Translations under genes and position numbers: made by a program | The notes under the pieces: model-generated | Seen by the model: only the letters and a program-made list of their open reading frames with translations | Databases searched by the model: none | Told to the model about the DNA's origin: nothing | In this document: in pieces, positions 52,152 through 61,898 of the stretch | Numbering within the stretch: position 1 is the first letter of the stretch | Layout of the letters: each line of letters opens with the position of its first letter | NCBI GenBank assembly: GCA_004764695.1 | Contig: SMSO01000032.1 | Location: 7,274,668-7,338,667 of the forward strand | DNA length: 64,000 bases | Direction of reading: 5' to 3' | Origin: Schizochytrium sp. TIO01 | Lineage: Eukaryota > Sar > Bigyra > Thraustochytrida > Thraustochytriidae

Positions 52152-52764
52152 ATTAATGTCTTTTCTATTCACGGCAACCTAGCCAGCCAGCATGATGATG
52201 ATGATAACCCCTTACAATGTGGACTACCCACTCCCCTTTTTGACTGTTGATGATGATGATCACCACGGTGTGGAGGCATAAATACCATACAAACCAAACT
52301 CACGCTTACGTGTTTGCCTACCACTCGTAGACACTCTCGACAAACCGCACTACTTTTGTCACTACAGCAAACGTCGAGACCAACCGCAATTTTAATAAAC
52401 CTTACTATGCGAGAATACACCCTCAGATAACAATAAAAATCATATTTCTATCCCACAACAATGCATTCCCTCGTTTTTCTTGATCTCATATCTCCTTCTG
52501 AAAAATCGTGCTAGTAATACTTCTTCTCTGAAACACGTATAACAAAAGTCCACATACGTGTGAGCAGTAGTACATCGCGCCAACTCTGTGCGCTATGTTC
52601 TATCAACAATGGAAAGAATATGCAGGGTAGCCAAATCTCTCACACGAATAAATTAATACATATACAAAATTGTTCTACACATGCATCTTTGCATGGTTTT
52701 CTTACTGCGAAACCCCAACGAAACGATCAAAAAGATGCTCCATCCTTGGTTCTGCTCTCTTACA
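52152..52764. other. Convergent 3' spacer
   Basis: This 613-bp spacer lies between two genes that face each other. On the plus side are two AATAAA hexamers (52394, 52432) suited to ending the orphan transcript, and two (ATG)n runs (52192-52206 and 52247-52262). I see no independent gene here. Confidence 0.6.
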
Positions 52765-54321
52765 CTACCTACCAACTGACATACAGGATTGATCAGAGCT
52801 TCGGTCCCCAACGCAGTACTGCGCGAGACCGACCTCTGGCAGCTCCTCCAACGTCCATACCCAGTTTCCATCTCTCAGCACATAGATTGCAAGCCGGCTG
52901 TCTTCGGTATAAAATACAAGAGACTCTTCATCAAGCTGGCGTGCGCCCATGCGCCGAAGCCGAACAGATTCGCCAGTTTCGGGATCAATCGGCGTCTTAT
53001 GTGACCACCATTGGATGCGAGTTGTTCCAAGCTCTACTGCTAGTAGCTCGCCCCGTTGGCTCACTCCAAAGACAGCTCTCCCGTATCCAAGAACAGGTCC
53101 TAAACTTGGCGACAAAGCAAAGGAATCGTCTGGTCGCTCAAAAACAGTCCACTGTAGGGTTCGCCTACCTTCTGTCCCAACAGATATTTGAAGCAAATCA
53201 CCATCATCTGTTGTCAGTAAGAGCTTACCTCCTGACATCACACCTGGTGCTGGCTGGATCCTCCGTCCTGAAGGCGACCCAACGTGCTCAATAGAGATTG
53301 TATGAGTACGGAAGTTAAGTGATCCACGAAGCAGCGAACCGTTCTCACTCACGAAAAGCAACACCCCAGGTTCCAAACCTTCGGCGTCCACTATAGTCAA
53401 AATTCGTTCTGCGCGAGCACGAGTAGACGAGTACTCACTGTCATATACAACCCATTCGTAAAACTCCTCTTCGGGAGCGCCCGTGTCCACTTCCTTGCCC
53501 ACCTCCGGTGGAGATCCACGCCGCTCTAATATGCGTCCTTCAAGATCCACAAAATAAGCTGACGTAAAACGACGTCGGTGCGACACCAAGATCGAGGAGG
53601 ACAATTGCATACCTCTTATTGCGTACCACTCTAAATCATCCTTGCGAGTGCGTCGACGCTCCAAGAGATCTCCATTCGCAGTCACGACATAGACACGGCT
53701 TTGCCATTCAAATAGCTGAATAATCTCGGTTGCCAGACTCGTGAAGTGTCGCACATAAACCCAAGCTTTCCCGTTGAAAAACCTCTCGACTACCGTATTA
53801 CGCACGGACGAGTCTGTCCCGTTCAAGACAACAAAGACTGAGCTCTTTCGCATTACATCGATCCACTGTTCCCAGGGTTTAGGACCATGTCCGTACCTGA
53901 GCAGTGAGGACATCGTGGAGGAAGACGTGTCCAAGGGACCTCGCCCACACCAGGAAAGCCATGCAGGAACTTGACGTCTCGCCAAAGAGATGTCAACGAA
54001 GCCCGGAACAGGAGAGTTCTCGATGCTTTGGCGCACAGGAACGGTCTGCACGCGAGCTCGAGACTCCTGCCAGCGAGATTTCCATGCCAATGGAACCTCG
54101 TCACCAATTTCCGTCCAGTGAATACCGTCATCCTCATGAGACGCTGCCCATATCCTCGAGTTGGCAGAACCTCCGTGCCGACGCCGCGCCGTCGGAGGCG
54201 TGTCCAAGAAGTCACTAAGGCGAAGTCCGTGACCCACTGTCACGGCCCAAATGCCCAAGATCAGCGCTGTGACAACCACGCATCGACACAGGCGCCTCTG
54301 CAAAAAAGGGCGAGACAGCAT
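52765..54321 (-). CDS. Single-pass membrane protein with beta-propeller-type repeats
   Basis: A 518-residue protein starting at an ATG (54321). A basic N-terminus (RPFLQRRLCR) precedes a hydrophobic segment at residues 13-30. This could be a signal anchor leaving the rest lumenal or extracellular, or a cleaved signal peptide. From about residue 160 to the end, six units of roughly 45-65 residues recur. Each pairs a W-x-x-x strand with a turn of the type GDLLER: residues 217-222, GRILER 262-267, GSLLRG 328-333, GDLLQI 374-379, GELLAV 424-429 and SRLAIY 475-480. This looks like a beta-propeller. The pattern recalls an uncharacterised plant membrane-protein family with similar blades, judged from memory. 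No catalytic motif is visible. Cys residues cluster near the C-terminus (503, 513). A role in trafficking or surface binding is only a guess. Confidence 0.85.
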   Translation of the reverse strand: MLSRPFLQRRLCRCVVVTALILGIWAVTVGHGLRLSDFLDTPPTARRRHGGSANSRIWAASHEDDGIHWTEIGDEVPLAWKSRWQESRARVQTVPVRQSIENSPVPGFVDISLARRQVPAWLSWCGRGPLDTSSSTMSSLLRYGHGPKPWEQWIDVMRKSSVFVVLNGTDSSVRNTVVERFFNGKAWVYVRHFTSLATEIIQLFEWQSRVYVVTANGDLLERRRTRKDDLEWYAIRGMQLSSSILVSHRRRFTSAYFVDLEGRILERRGSPPEVGKEVDTGAPEEEFYEWVVYDSEYSSTRARAERILTIVDAEGLEPGVLLFVSENGSLLRGSLNFRTHTISIEHVGSPSGRRIQPAPGVMSGGKLLLTTDDGDLLQISVGTEGRRTLQWTVFERPDDSFALSPSLGPVLGYGRAVFGVSQRGELLAVELGTTRIQWWSHKTPIDPETGESVRLRRMGARQLDEESLVFYTEDSRLAIYVLRDGNWVWTLEELPEVGLAQYCVGDRSSDQSCMSVGR

Positions 54322-56976
54322 TTCTCAGTCATACACCAGCCCGCAGAACAGAGTGCCCCGCGCCGCGCGAGCTCATGGCGATTGGGATCTATCTATCATC
54401 AATCTGTCTCCCTATCTGCACAACGAGTGAGGCAACTGTCAGTTGAGCCATTTCTACTGATTTATCGTACTTGCGCCTAGAAATGTTGTGCAAGCGCCAA
54501 CGGCAGATGTAATGTGGAAGATTCTGCACATCACTCGAGTGCTGCCTGGGGCAATTTGCAGAGTGGGGAAGACCAACGGTGCAGTAACATCGTAAGCTGG
54601 CCTTCTATCGACTGCTACTGCACATCATCTGCCAGCGAGAGATCGATCGATGCTCTCGCGATGTGGGGAAAATCGACGCCACAGCTGGCATGCTGCCAGC
54701 ACATGCATGTGAAATCAATGATCATGGGAATGACGCCTCGGAGGGATTACACAAGCACGAACGCGATCTCTGAAGATAACTCCAGAGGCTCGTGAATGCC
54801 CTGGGCTTTATGAAATATAGCATGCTTGCGATGGCGAGGGAATTGCAGACGGCGCGGAGCGATCTCTTCATGGGCTGCAGACTTGGGCTTGCGTGTGCAA
54901 AAAAAGGAAAACACGTGCTGCATGGAAACTCCTACCGCGAAGCTGACGAGAGCAGCTTCCTCTACCTGAACAACCAGGGAGGTCCGGAAATAGTTTAAAG
55001 TAAATGTTGGTGAAAGCACGTGCCGTCTAAATTCATCTCTTGCGAACCTGAGATCACCATGTACTTAGGGATAATAATGGATGCTTTTCTAAGAGTCAGT
55101 CATTCGCACATGAAGTGCACAAACCTATAAATTCACTCTGCCAGAACCTTTGGTAATGAATAGAAGTTGAAGAACTACATCGTAATTTAATTACGTAACA
55201 AGCAAGTGCATAAGAGTCTAGTTTTCTAGCTAGGATTCTCGAACCAAAGATCTTGCAATACTATGCATCTGCGTGTGTAAATTTCATCTGACTTATTATG
55301 ACCAGCAGAATCAAGATCTTGATCTTGCATCCTGACTTTGGATGAGAGTTCTACTATGGATCAATCTAAGTTAGATCTATTAACAATAATCTTAACAATA
55401 GCCTAATTGCAATGTATTGTGCTTGCATCGGGTGCCAACGCTCGAGTCTTTATAGGAATTTTCCCCGCAAGACAGGGACAGGGAGTTGGAAAAGGAATAC
55501 GAAGGCCAAGTCTTTTAACAAGACTGCACTCAGCAATTTCTTCAAACAAAACATTAAGGTTCTTTCAAAAACTTGGGAGGGGACTGAAGCCTGGCACGAT
55601 CAACAACAGGATTGTAAATTTAATTACAACTAAGACACATCTTTATGATCGTTTTTATGACGAGAATGGTATGTTATACTGCAGTGTTATTGCTAACGTT
55701 GCAAGAATGGCCGAAAAGATGGGCCTTATTATGTTCAGGTTGACAGCAAAAAAAATTCTGCAACGTACACGTTACGCAGCAATACAGAGTTGAATGTGGG
55801 CGACATTCTGATTGATAATTAAAAATGAATTTTCTAACCAGGGCCCAAATATCACCCCATTAAATACCAGACTGTGAATAAGGATTCACATATAAGTTTA
55901 TCTATTTTGCAAGTGGCCAAGATTGATACGCAATATATGGGAGGAATATATACTGATCATCATCATTGTACTAGAGGCAGATCTGCATTCACTCTATTAA
56001 AGCCAGATATCCGAACATCATGCAAAAATTGCCCATCAACTATGGCGTCTATTCTCATACAACGGTGTATTATTGACATGTTTATCTAATTTATGGGATA
56101 CGCAGTAATTTCAAAATGCAGTTTCCCAATACATGTTTCATGACAATATATCATTCCCTTCACACTACTAAAACCCAATGTCTGTATCCAGATAAACGCT
56201 ACGCACACAAACAAGCTATAAGTGAGTCACGTAATCTCTTAAGCCTATGTCGCGCACTCTTTTATCCAATTCAACTCAGGATAAATGATTATGCGCGATC
56301 TGAATTTCTTGATAAGTTTTCACGTTATTGCTGATGAAGGGTTGTACACTTGCTGAATAAATCGTTATTATGTAATTCAAGATATTTGGGATCTTGTGGC
56401 TATTCATATGTGAGAAGAACCAGAGGGAATATACAAACAACGCAAATGAATATACAATCAGCCAGAGGGGATTAGGAACATATATGGAAAGCTTGACCTT
56501 CATATCAACCTTTTGATTGGGTGAAGGGTATATCGAAATTAGACCCCGCAATTTGTGAATAAAAGACAGTCATAAAAACAAACCACAGAAACAGTATTAT
56601 TCTTTATCTGGTATTGGAAGACGTAAGCAAAACATTAGGATATGCCACATCCAGCATCTCGCTTTGTACAGAGCTGTACCAATAATCGAAGTTGCTTTTC
56701 TGCATTCCCCCACTCTTGGCTGCACCTTTTAAACCTCCTTTTCGTCTCTTCTTGAACTATAGTAAATAGATTTTCCTCGTTCTTCGTCGTAAGGAAGGTA
56801 AAACGAGTGAAATCTTCAAATTTAGTCTATATTTACAAATTTAAGGACGAGGAACTCCAGCACATAACTTCATTACAAAGTTGTTTGGAATATTTTGCTA
56901 AGAAGAGCAATATAGTTCAAAATAAGACATTACTATCGATGAATGTTGTAGAAAACCATGCAAACATTATAACTAA
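54322..56976. other. AT-rich spacer inside the gene cluster
   Basis: This 2.65-kb spacer lies between two minus-strand genes. Its right two-thirds (about 55000-56970) is AT-rich. It holds frames at 55407-55793 (128 codons, TTG start only), 55874-56089 and 56116-56334. None resembles a known protein and they do not join in frame. The region probably includes the 5' flank of the beta-propeller gene and the 3' flank of the dehydratase. I see no RNA gene. Confidence 0.5.
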
Positions 56977-58110
56977 CTACCTGCGCTGCCCGTGGCGAGC
57001 ATGGTGAAATGGAAGGGGTGGCTCGTGTGACCCATCTTCACCAAGCACACGAGGATGGGCGGCCAAAGCATGTTCAATCGAACCCCAGTGGTTAGGGTGA
57101 GCCTTATACCACTCCAGTGTGGTCTGTAGACCCGTTTTAAAGTCTACCTTGGGTTTCCAGCCCAACTCCAGTAATTTACTGTTATCTATATTGTAGCGTG
57201 TGTCGTTGAATTTCCGGTCCTCTGCAAAGTAGACCCACTTCTTGCGACCTTCCTCAGAGTTACGCCCGAAAGAGTTGAGTATAGCACTGGAAATATCCAT
57301 AACACTTAGCTCCTGCGAACCTCCAATATTTAAAGTTTGACCAGGTTCTGCGAAGCGTACGATTGTGATAAAAGCATCTGCTACATCTGAAACAAAAAGC
57401 ATATTTCGGAGTGTAGATCCATCACCATGCACAGTCAGTGGAATGTCTCGCATCATTTGATGAATGAACTTTGGCACAATCTTTTCTGGATATTGGTTCG
57501 GCCCATAGACATTATTACCACGCGTAATAATCACAGGAAGCTTGAAGGAGCGATGGTATGCCTTTACCATGAATTCAGCAGCTGCTTTACTTGCAGCATA
57601 TGGGTTTGTTGGTTCGAGCACAGATTCTTCTAAAAAACTTTCATTGCCAAGGCTTTCACCATACACCTCATCTGTGCTCACATGAATGAAGCGTCTGATT
57701 TGTCCATTCAAACGCTTGCATGCTTCAAGCAGAACATGAGTCCCCATCACGTTAGTTTGGGTAAACTTAAAACTATTCCCAAAAGAGTTATCAACATGAG
57801 TCTCGGCAGCAAAGTGCAGCACCGTATCAACCTCCTCCTTCTCCAAGACATAGACCACCAAATCGGACGAAGTAATACTACCATGCACAAACGTGCAGTT
57901 AGGGTGCTCCAACGCTTCATCGAGGTTTTTCACCGAGGCGCAGTAGCTCAAGTTGTCTAAGACCACAACTTTGGTATCTGGAAAGGTTGTCAGAACCTTT
58001 CGCAAAACATGACTACCAATGAAACCTGCTCCGCCAGTCAGCAAAATGCTTTGGGGTACATACTCTTGCTTTTCATTGGCCCCATCGAGGCCATGGGCAG
58101 CTTCCGTCAT
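56977..58110 (-). CDS. NDP-glucose 4,6-dehydratase (RmlB/TGDS/RHM N-domain type)
   Basis: A 377-residue extended short-chain dehydrogenase. It converts dTDP- or UDP-glucose to the 4-keto-6-deoxy sugar with bound NAD+, the first step towards rhamnose and other 6-deoxyhexoses, probably in the cytosol. The Rossmann motif GGAGFIGSH begins at residue 26. The catalytic Thr-Asp-Glu set of dehydratases is T146-D147-E148 in STDEVYGE, with Y171 and K175 in YAASK. TRGNNVYGPNQYPEK (196-210) is the family's substrate-loop signature. These residues separate it from UDP-glucose 4-epimerases. Length fits a stand-alone enzyme. The C-terminal 3,5-epimerase/4-reductase half found in plant RHM is absent, and no such gene is in the window. 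A 20-residue extension precedes the fold. The gene is head to head with the PH-domain gene. Whether the nucleotide is dTDP or UDP cannot be read from the sequence. Confidence 0.95.
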   Translation of the reverse strand: MTEAAHGLDGANEKQEYVPQSILLTGGAGFIGSHVLRKVLTTFPDTKVVVLDNLSYCASVKNLDEALEHPNCTFVHGSITSSDLVVYVLEKEEVDTVLHFAAETHVDNSFGNSFKFTQTNVMGTHVLLEACKRLNGQIRRFIHVSTDEVYGESLGNESFLEESVLEPTNPYAASKAAAEFMVKAYHRSFKLPVIITRGNNVYGPNQYPEKIVPKFIHQMMRDIPLTVHGDGSTLRNMLFVSDVADAFITIVRFAEPGQTLNIGGSQELSVMDISSAILNSFGRNSEEGRKKWVYFAEDRKFNDTRYNIDNSKLLELGWKPKVDFKTGLQTTLEWYKAHPNHWGSIEHALAAHPRVLGEDGSHEPPLPFHHARHGQRR

Positions 58111-58833
58111 CGTACTTTAACGCTCGCGAACAGCGAAGCTGCCTGTCTCCAATAAATTATTTATCGCAACAGAAATATTTGCGTCCCGACTGCCGCCTTT
58201 GGAGAGGCGCCGCCAAAATCGAAAGCTCCGCAGCCGACTTTGCTCTCTCGTGCGTCGTCGGTGAAGAGTCGGAGATTGTTCAAAAAGTGTAAATAAAAGC
58301 CCAAACAAACTTTGCAAAGGGCCTATGAGACGACTGATCCGTTTATAGACCACTTCATGACTCTTCGCACATAAACGTCGCTCATCGTCATTAATCAATC
58401 GGCCCTATGAAGTTGACTTACGTATTATACATGCTTGTCGTAAAAGTATGCAAGGTGGCATAACCTTGTGTAAGAGTTTGCTTATCCCCCGCACGGGAAG
58501 TTGTTTTGCCTCGGTATGTAAATTGGCAAAGGCAAACTTTTTTTTAATAATCCGATTGTCATTTATGCGGTAAAAAGGGCTACAGTTTTCCGAAACAAAG
58601 AAGAAAATTAGCAATACTAGAACGCCCATGATACTTTAAGGTGCGTACTGGCACGTGAATCTGACATATAGATGAGAACTCGCTCAATTGGGGTATTATA
58701 TTGCGTCGATTCAGAACCGGAGAACCAGATCCTCAGCTAAAACTGGCGAACCGGAGAAGGCAGTGTCATTACTGACGTCAAGGAGACGTATGGACTACCT
58801 AGCAACCACAGAGAGGTTGCAAAGGTAATTACA
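58111..58833. promoter_or_regulatory. Divergent intergenic region
   Basis: A 723-bp spacer separates two start codons pointing away from each other, so it must hold both promoters. A 93-codon minus-strand frame (58117-58398) ends just before the dehydratase ATG, but it begins only at TTG and has no family match; I read it as leader. No clear TATA box or motif array is visible. Confidence 0.5.
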
Positions 58834-59967
58834 ATGCTGCAGAATAGTCAAGATCAGAGGCCAAAAGGAGTGTGGCAAGAGGCACTCACGAATGATCTTC
58901 GACTCAAAGAGCAGCAGAAATCATCTAGTGCTACTAACTCGGCGCTTGGACGAACTCATGTTAGTTTACAGAAAGGGGAGGAGGAGGAGGAGTCAAAGGA
59001 TGCGGTTGGTGGCCAACATAATTCTGATAGCAAAGACACCTCTAGTTCATACCACGCCACTATCGATGCGGATCAAATAGAACGCGAGATGATCCCTATA
59101 TTAAAGGAAGGCTTTCTCTTGAAGCGCAAACAACGAGGACTTCGACTTGGCGTGTGGAATTGGCAAGTCCGGTACTGCACACTAGATAACCTGCAAAAAT
59201 GTTTCACCTATGGTCCTAATGAAGCCTCAACCAATGCCAACTCCATAAAGTATTCAGAAATTAACCGTGCCTATTTGACCAACGAGGATGGGGAGAACCT
59301 CGGTATGCATAGTATTGGTCGCGACTTTTCTCTTGAACTGACATCTGATGCTACGCCCAAAAATGCGAGTCGAACATTTGTCTTCCGGGCCCAGGACCCA
59401 CTCGATGCTAAAGCATGGGTTAATGCGATCCATTGTATCTCTATTCAAGGAAAGGAGTGGCAGAGTCGCAGCAGGAGAATATCTCATGTCTTAGAACACA
59501 TGATGGCACACCCTCCCAAGTCATCAACAGAACGCCAAAATGCTGCATCCAGAGCTATCAAAGGTAATGACTTATCAGCACAGACAGAAAGTGATAAAGG
59601 TGCAGCAAACACTGCACAAGGGAAAAAGCCAATGGCTCCTCTTGAGGTTGATGTCCACGATGAATCAAAGCATCGTCTCAAGATGGTGACACAACGTATT
59701 ATTGCCAGGGCGAACGAAAGGCGGCGCGAACAGCAACGCAAAAAAGCAGAAGTCCGGCAACAGGTTGCACTTGCTCCTTCTCTTGGAGACACTATTGGAG
59801 GCCCTCCAAGTACCACCTACTCGCAAAACCAAACCAGCTCACTGAAATCCTCAAAGTTGTGGTTTGTTCCTTCATGTGTCTCTTGTATGGGGCTTTGCAT
59901 GGAAGCTCCGGAAGACGTTAACTTCGAAAATTCTGATTTGGATCGAAGCGAAGGCGATGTAGTGTAA
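58834..59967 (+). CDS. PH-domain protein with C-terminal cysteine cluster
   Basis: A 377-residue protein from an ATG at 58834. Residues 1-85 are polar and probably disordered, with an acidic GEEEEES run at 48-54. Residues 90-203 form a pleckstrin-homology domain: KEGFLLKRKQ opens strand 1, VWNWQVRYC makes strands 2-3, DFSLEL and TFVFRA follow, and the hallmark C-terminal helix DAKAWVNAIH carries the invariant Trp (195). Basic residues lie in the first loop, but the classical Lys-x-Arg phosphoinositide pair is only partly present, so lipid binding is likely rather than certain. Residues 272-312 form a highly charged, probably helical stretch (ARANERRREQQRKK). CVSCMGLC (348-355) near the end could be palmitoylated. 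No catalytic domain is present. It probably acts as a membrane-associated adaptor. It shares a divergent promoter region with the dehydratase. Confidence 0.9.
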   Translation: MLQNSQDQRPKGVWQEALTNDLRLKEQQKSSSATNSALGRTHVSLQKGEEEEESKDAVGGQHNSDSKDTSSSYHATIDADQIEREMIPILKEGFLLKRKQRGLRLGVWNWQVRYCTLDNLQKCFTYGPNEASTNANSIKYSEINRAYLTNEDGENLGMHSIGRDFSLELTSDATPKNASRTFVFRAQDPLDAKAWVNAIHCISIQGKEWQSRSRRISHVLEHMMAHPPKSSTERQNAASRAIKGNDLSAQTESDKGAANTAQGKKPMAPLEVDVHDESKHRLKMVTQRIIARANERRREQQRKKAEVRQQVALAPSLGDTIGGPPSTTYSQNQTSSLKSSKLWFVPSCVSCMGLCMEAPEDVNFENSDLDRSEGDVV

Positions 59968-61898
59968 ACAAGAACTTGCACAGACACACATTAAAACGTC
60001 ATTTGAAGAGCAAAAACTAATGCGTCCATCTGTGTACTTTTCTCAACTGTCACATGATTCTCAAGAAACACATTGTTTTGTTGATTCCTTATCAATGATC
60101 GTAGTACTCGTGCGCCTCTTTGAATTCTATTTCGTCCTTGCTTAATAATAATGCCCCTGCAGTTCATGTGTTACCTCGATCCCTTATGCGTCTTCTGATA
60201 CTACGCTACATTCTAGACTTACATGTTTTCTTTGCATTACATCATTCTTTTTGCTATTTAACAATTCGTAATCACAATCCCCTTGAATTTTCTCAATAAT
60301 CAGAAGAAAACAAATTGACAATTCAATGCGTGAGGAGTAAGTATATTTTTCGTGTTCACAACAATACATCTTATTGCAAAAAATAACACGGTTGTTCGAA
60401 ACGATATTTCCTACCAAGAAAAAGTACAGAACAATACTCTAGCAATTCTGTCTACCATAGCATCCCTCCTACATTGACCTCCTTTCAACGTAGTTGCGAT
60501 GTTGGCTCTTGTCCTGGAATGCTTACTAGTTTCGCTCAGATCCTTCGTATCAGCACCAATTATCTTTTCAAGTAGTATGTCCCACTGTGCACAACAGCCT
60601 GCGAAGGCTCTGAACATTGTTGTGCACATTTAATCCCTCATAGATAAACACTGGCTGGAAGTACTAGATCACTCGCTCAAGTCAAGTATTCGCAAATGAG
60701 CCTCTCGCCTGCAAGCTAAACGCTGCAGCCTGTGCCAGCCCTCCTCCAGTCCAAGTGGCTGCGCAGTACGTTCAGCCAGATCAGCACTAAGAGAGCCTTT
60801 CACTTAAACTCAAAGTTTCTTTGTATTAATTTCGACCTCGAATCCCGAAATCACAACGACACGCGCTACTTGCTTCAAGGCCTGAGTCAGTATTTAGGAC
60901 CTCCTTCATCGAAAACTCCTTCATATGAAACATCTGAGGATACAATTCAGCCTCAGTTTACAACCTCGATCCAAAAACGCACTCTCTCGGGTCACTGGGT
61001 CCTTTCAAGCATGCCATCGGTCGAATCAATCCGTCGTCATAACTTTTCCCAACACGATCCGTGCGTGTCAGCCTCCTTTCGTGGCAGTCCATCAAACAAA
61101 TCCATGAACGCCAGTACCTAGTTGCGAGATCTCTTGGCTATCAAATCTACACCAAGACCAGAGTCTGAAGGGAAACCTAAGAGCGACCAAGATCTTTAGT
61201 CCCATGAGGTACCGTGGTACCAAGAACTCGCCGCTGTAGCGCAGGTCGCGTGAGACCTAGACTTGTATAGCCCCCTTTTGCCGTGCCGACCTTGCTCCAA
61301 CCAGGGCTACGCAAGGCCAGGCCAGGGGATCTTTGACCGAATACTGAGGCTTGCAGAGCCTGAAGAACTCTCCGCCACACCCGCCAAAGCGCACTTGCCA
61401 AGCTTGGCCACCGAAAGCACTGGGAGTGCGTCAAGGTTCTGAACTGGGCTCGTGCCGTTTCTGGGCATGAACTTTAGCAATATGGGGGTATTGAGGGAGT
61501 TATACTGTACCTAGAACCGGTACCAAAAAGTAGCGTCGAAACATGAGAAAAGTGATTTTTGATCGTCCAATTCGATTTGTAGAGCAACAGACCCAAGAAC
61601 AATTGAGCGAGCAAAATCCGAAATCCGATGCCCACGACAGGCGTTTGGGCAGAAGTCAGAGCGCTGAAGATCGGTACAGAAGAGGCGTGCAAGGTCTCTG
61701 AGAAAGCAGCTTGGGAGGCATTGCGGTAACTTGCCTTGGCAGAAGCGCACCCGGGAAACCGGTTTGTGGTGCCCTCCTTCACTGGTAAGAATAAGAGGAG
61801 CTCGAACGTAGCTACTGATATTTTAGAGAGTTCTTTTTACAGAGACCCGCGAGATTGGAGAAAGCTTGCGAGCAAACTGCGAGAACGAGGCAGGTCTG
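59968..61898. other. Spacer with minor open frames
   Basis: AT-rich at 59968-60400, then GC-richer from 60650 and especially 61180-61780. A 72-codon ATG-started minus frame lies at 60411-60629. A plus frame at 60732-61121 has no early ATG. Two minus frames occupy 61177-61434 and 61474-61782. None matches a known family. The GC-rich part contains GGTACCGTGGTACC near 61208. It could hold a short non-coding or lineage-specific gene; nothing is firm. Confidence 0.45.
61785..61842 (+). other. Possible 58-nt intron in the transporter leader
   Basis: GTAAGA donor at 61785, a branch-like TACTGAT at 61813, and a TTCTTTTTACAG acceptor ending at 61842, 57 bp before the chosen ATG. The upstream sequence has a stop (61727) and no ATG in the matching frame, so the intron would lie in the 5' UTR. 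It rests on motif reading alone. Confidence 0.3.

Noticed and set aside
55240-55260. tRNA T-arm-like TTCGA sequences (also near 28775 and 46970)
   Set aside because: Flanking bases do not form the T-stem, and no acceptor or anticodon arms could be found.
55407-55793. 128-codon plus-strand ORF
   Set aside because: No ATG near its start and no recognisable family; mentioned only as part of the AT-rich spacer.
58117-58398. 93-codon frame just upstream of the dehydratase
   Set aside because: TTG start only, ends before the dehydratase ATG, no family match; more likely leader sequence.
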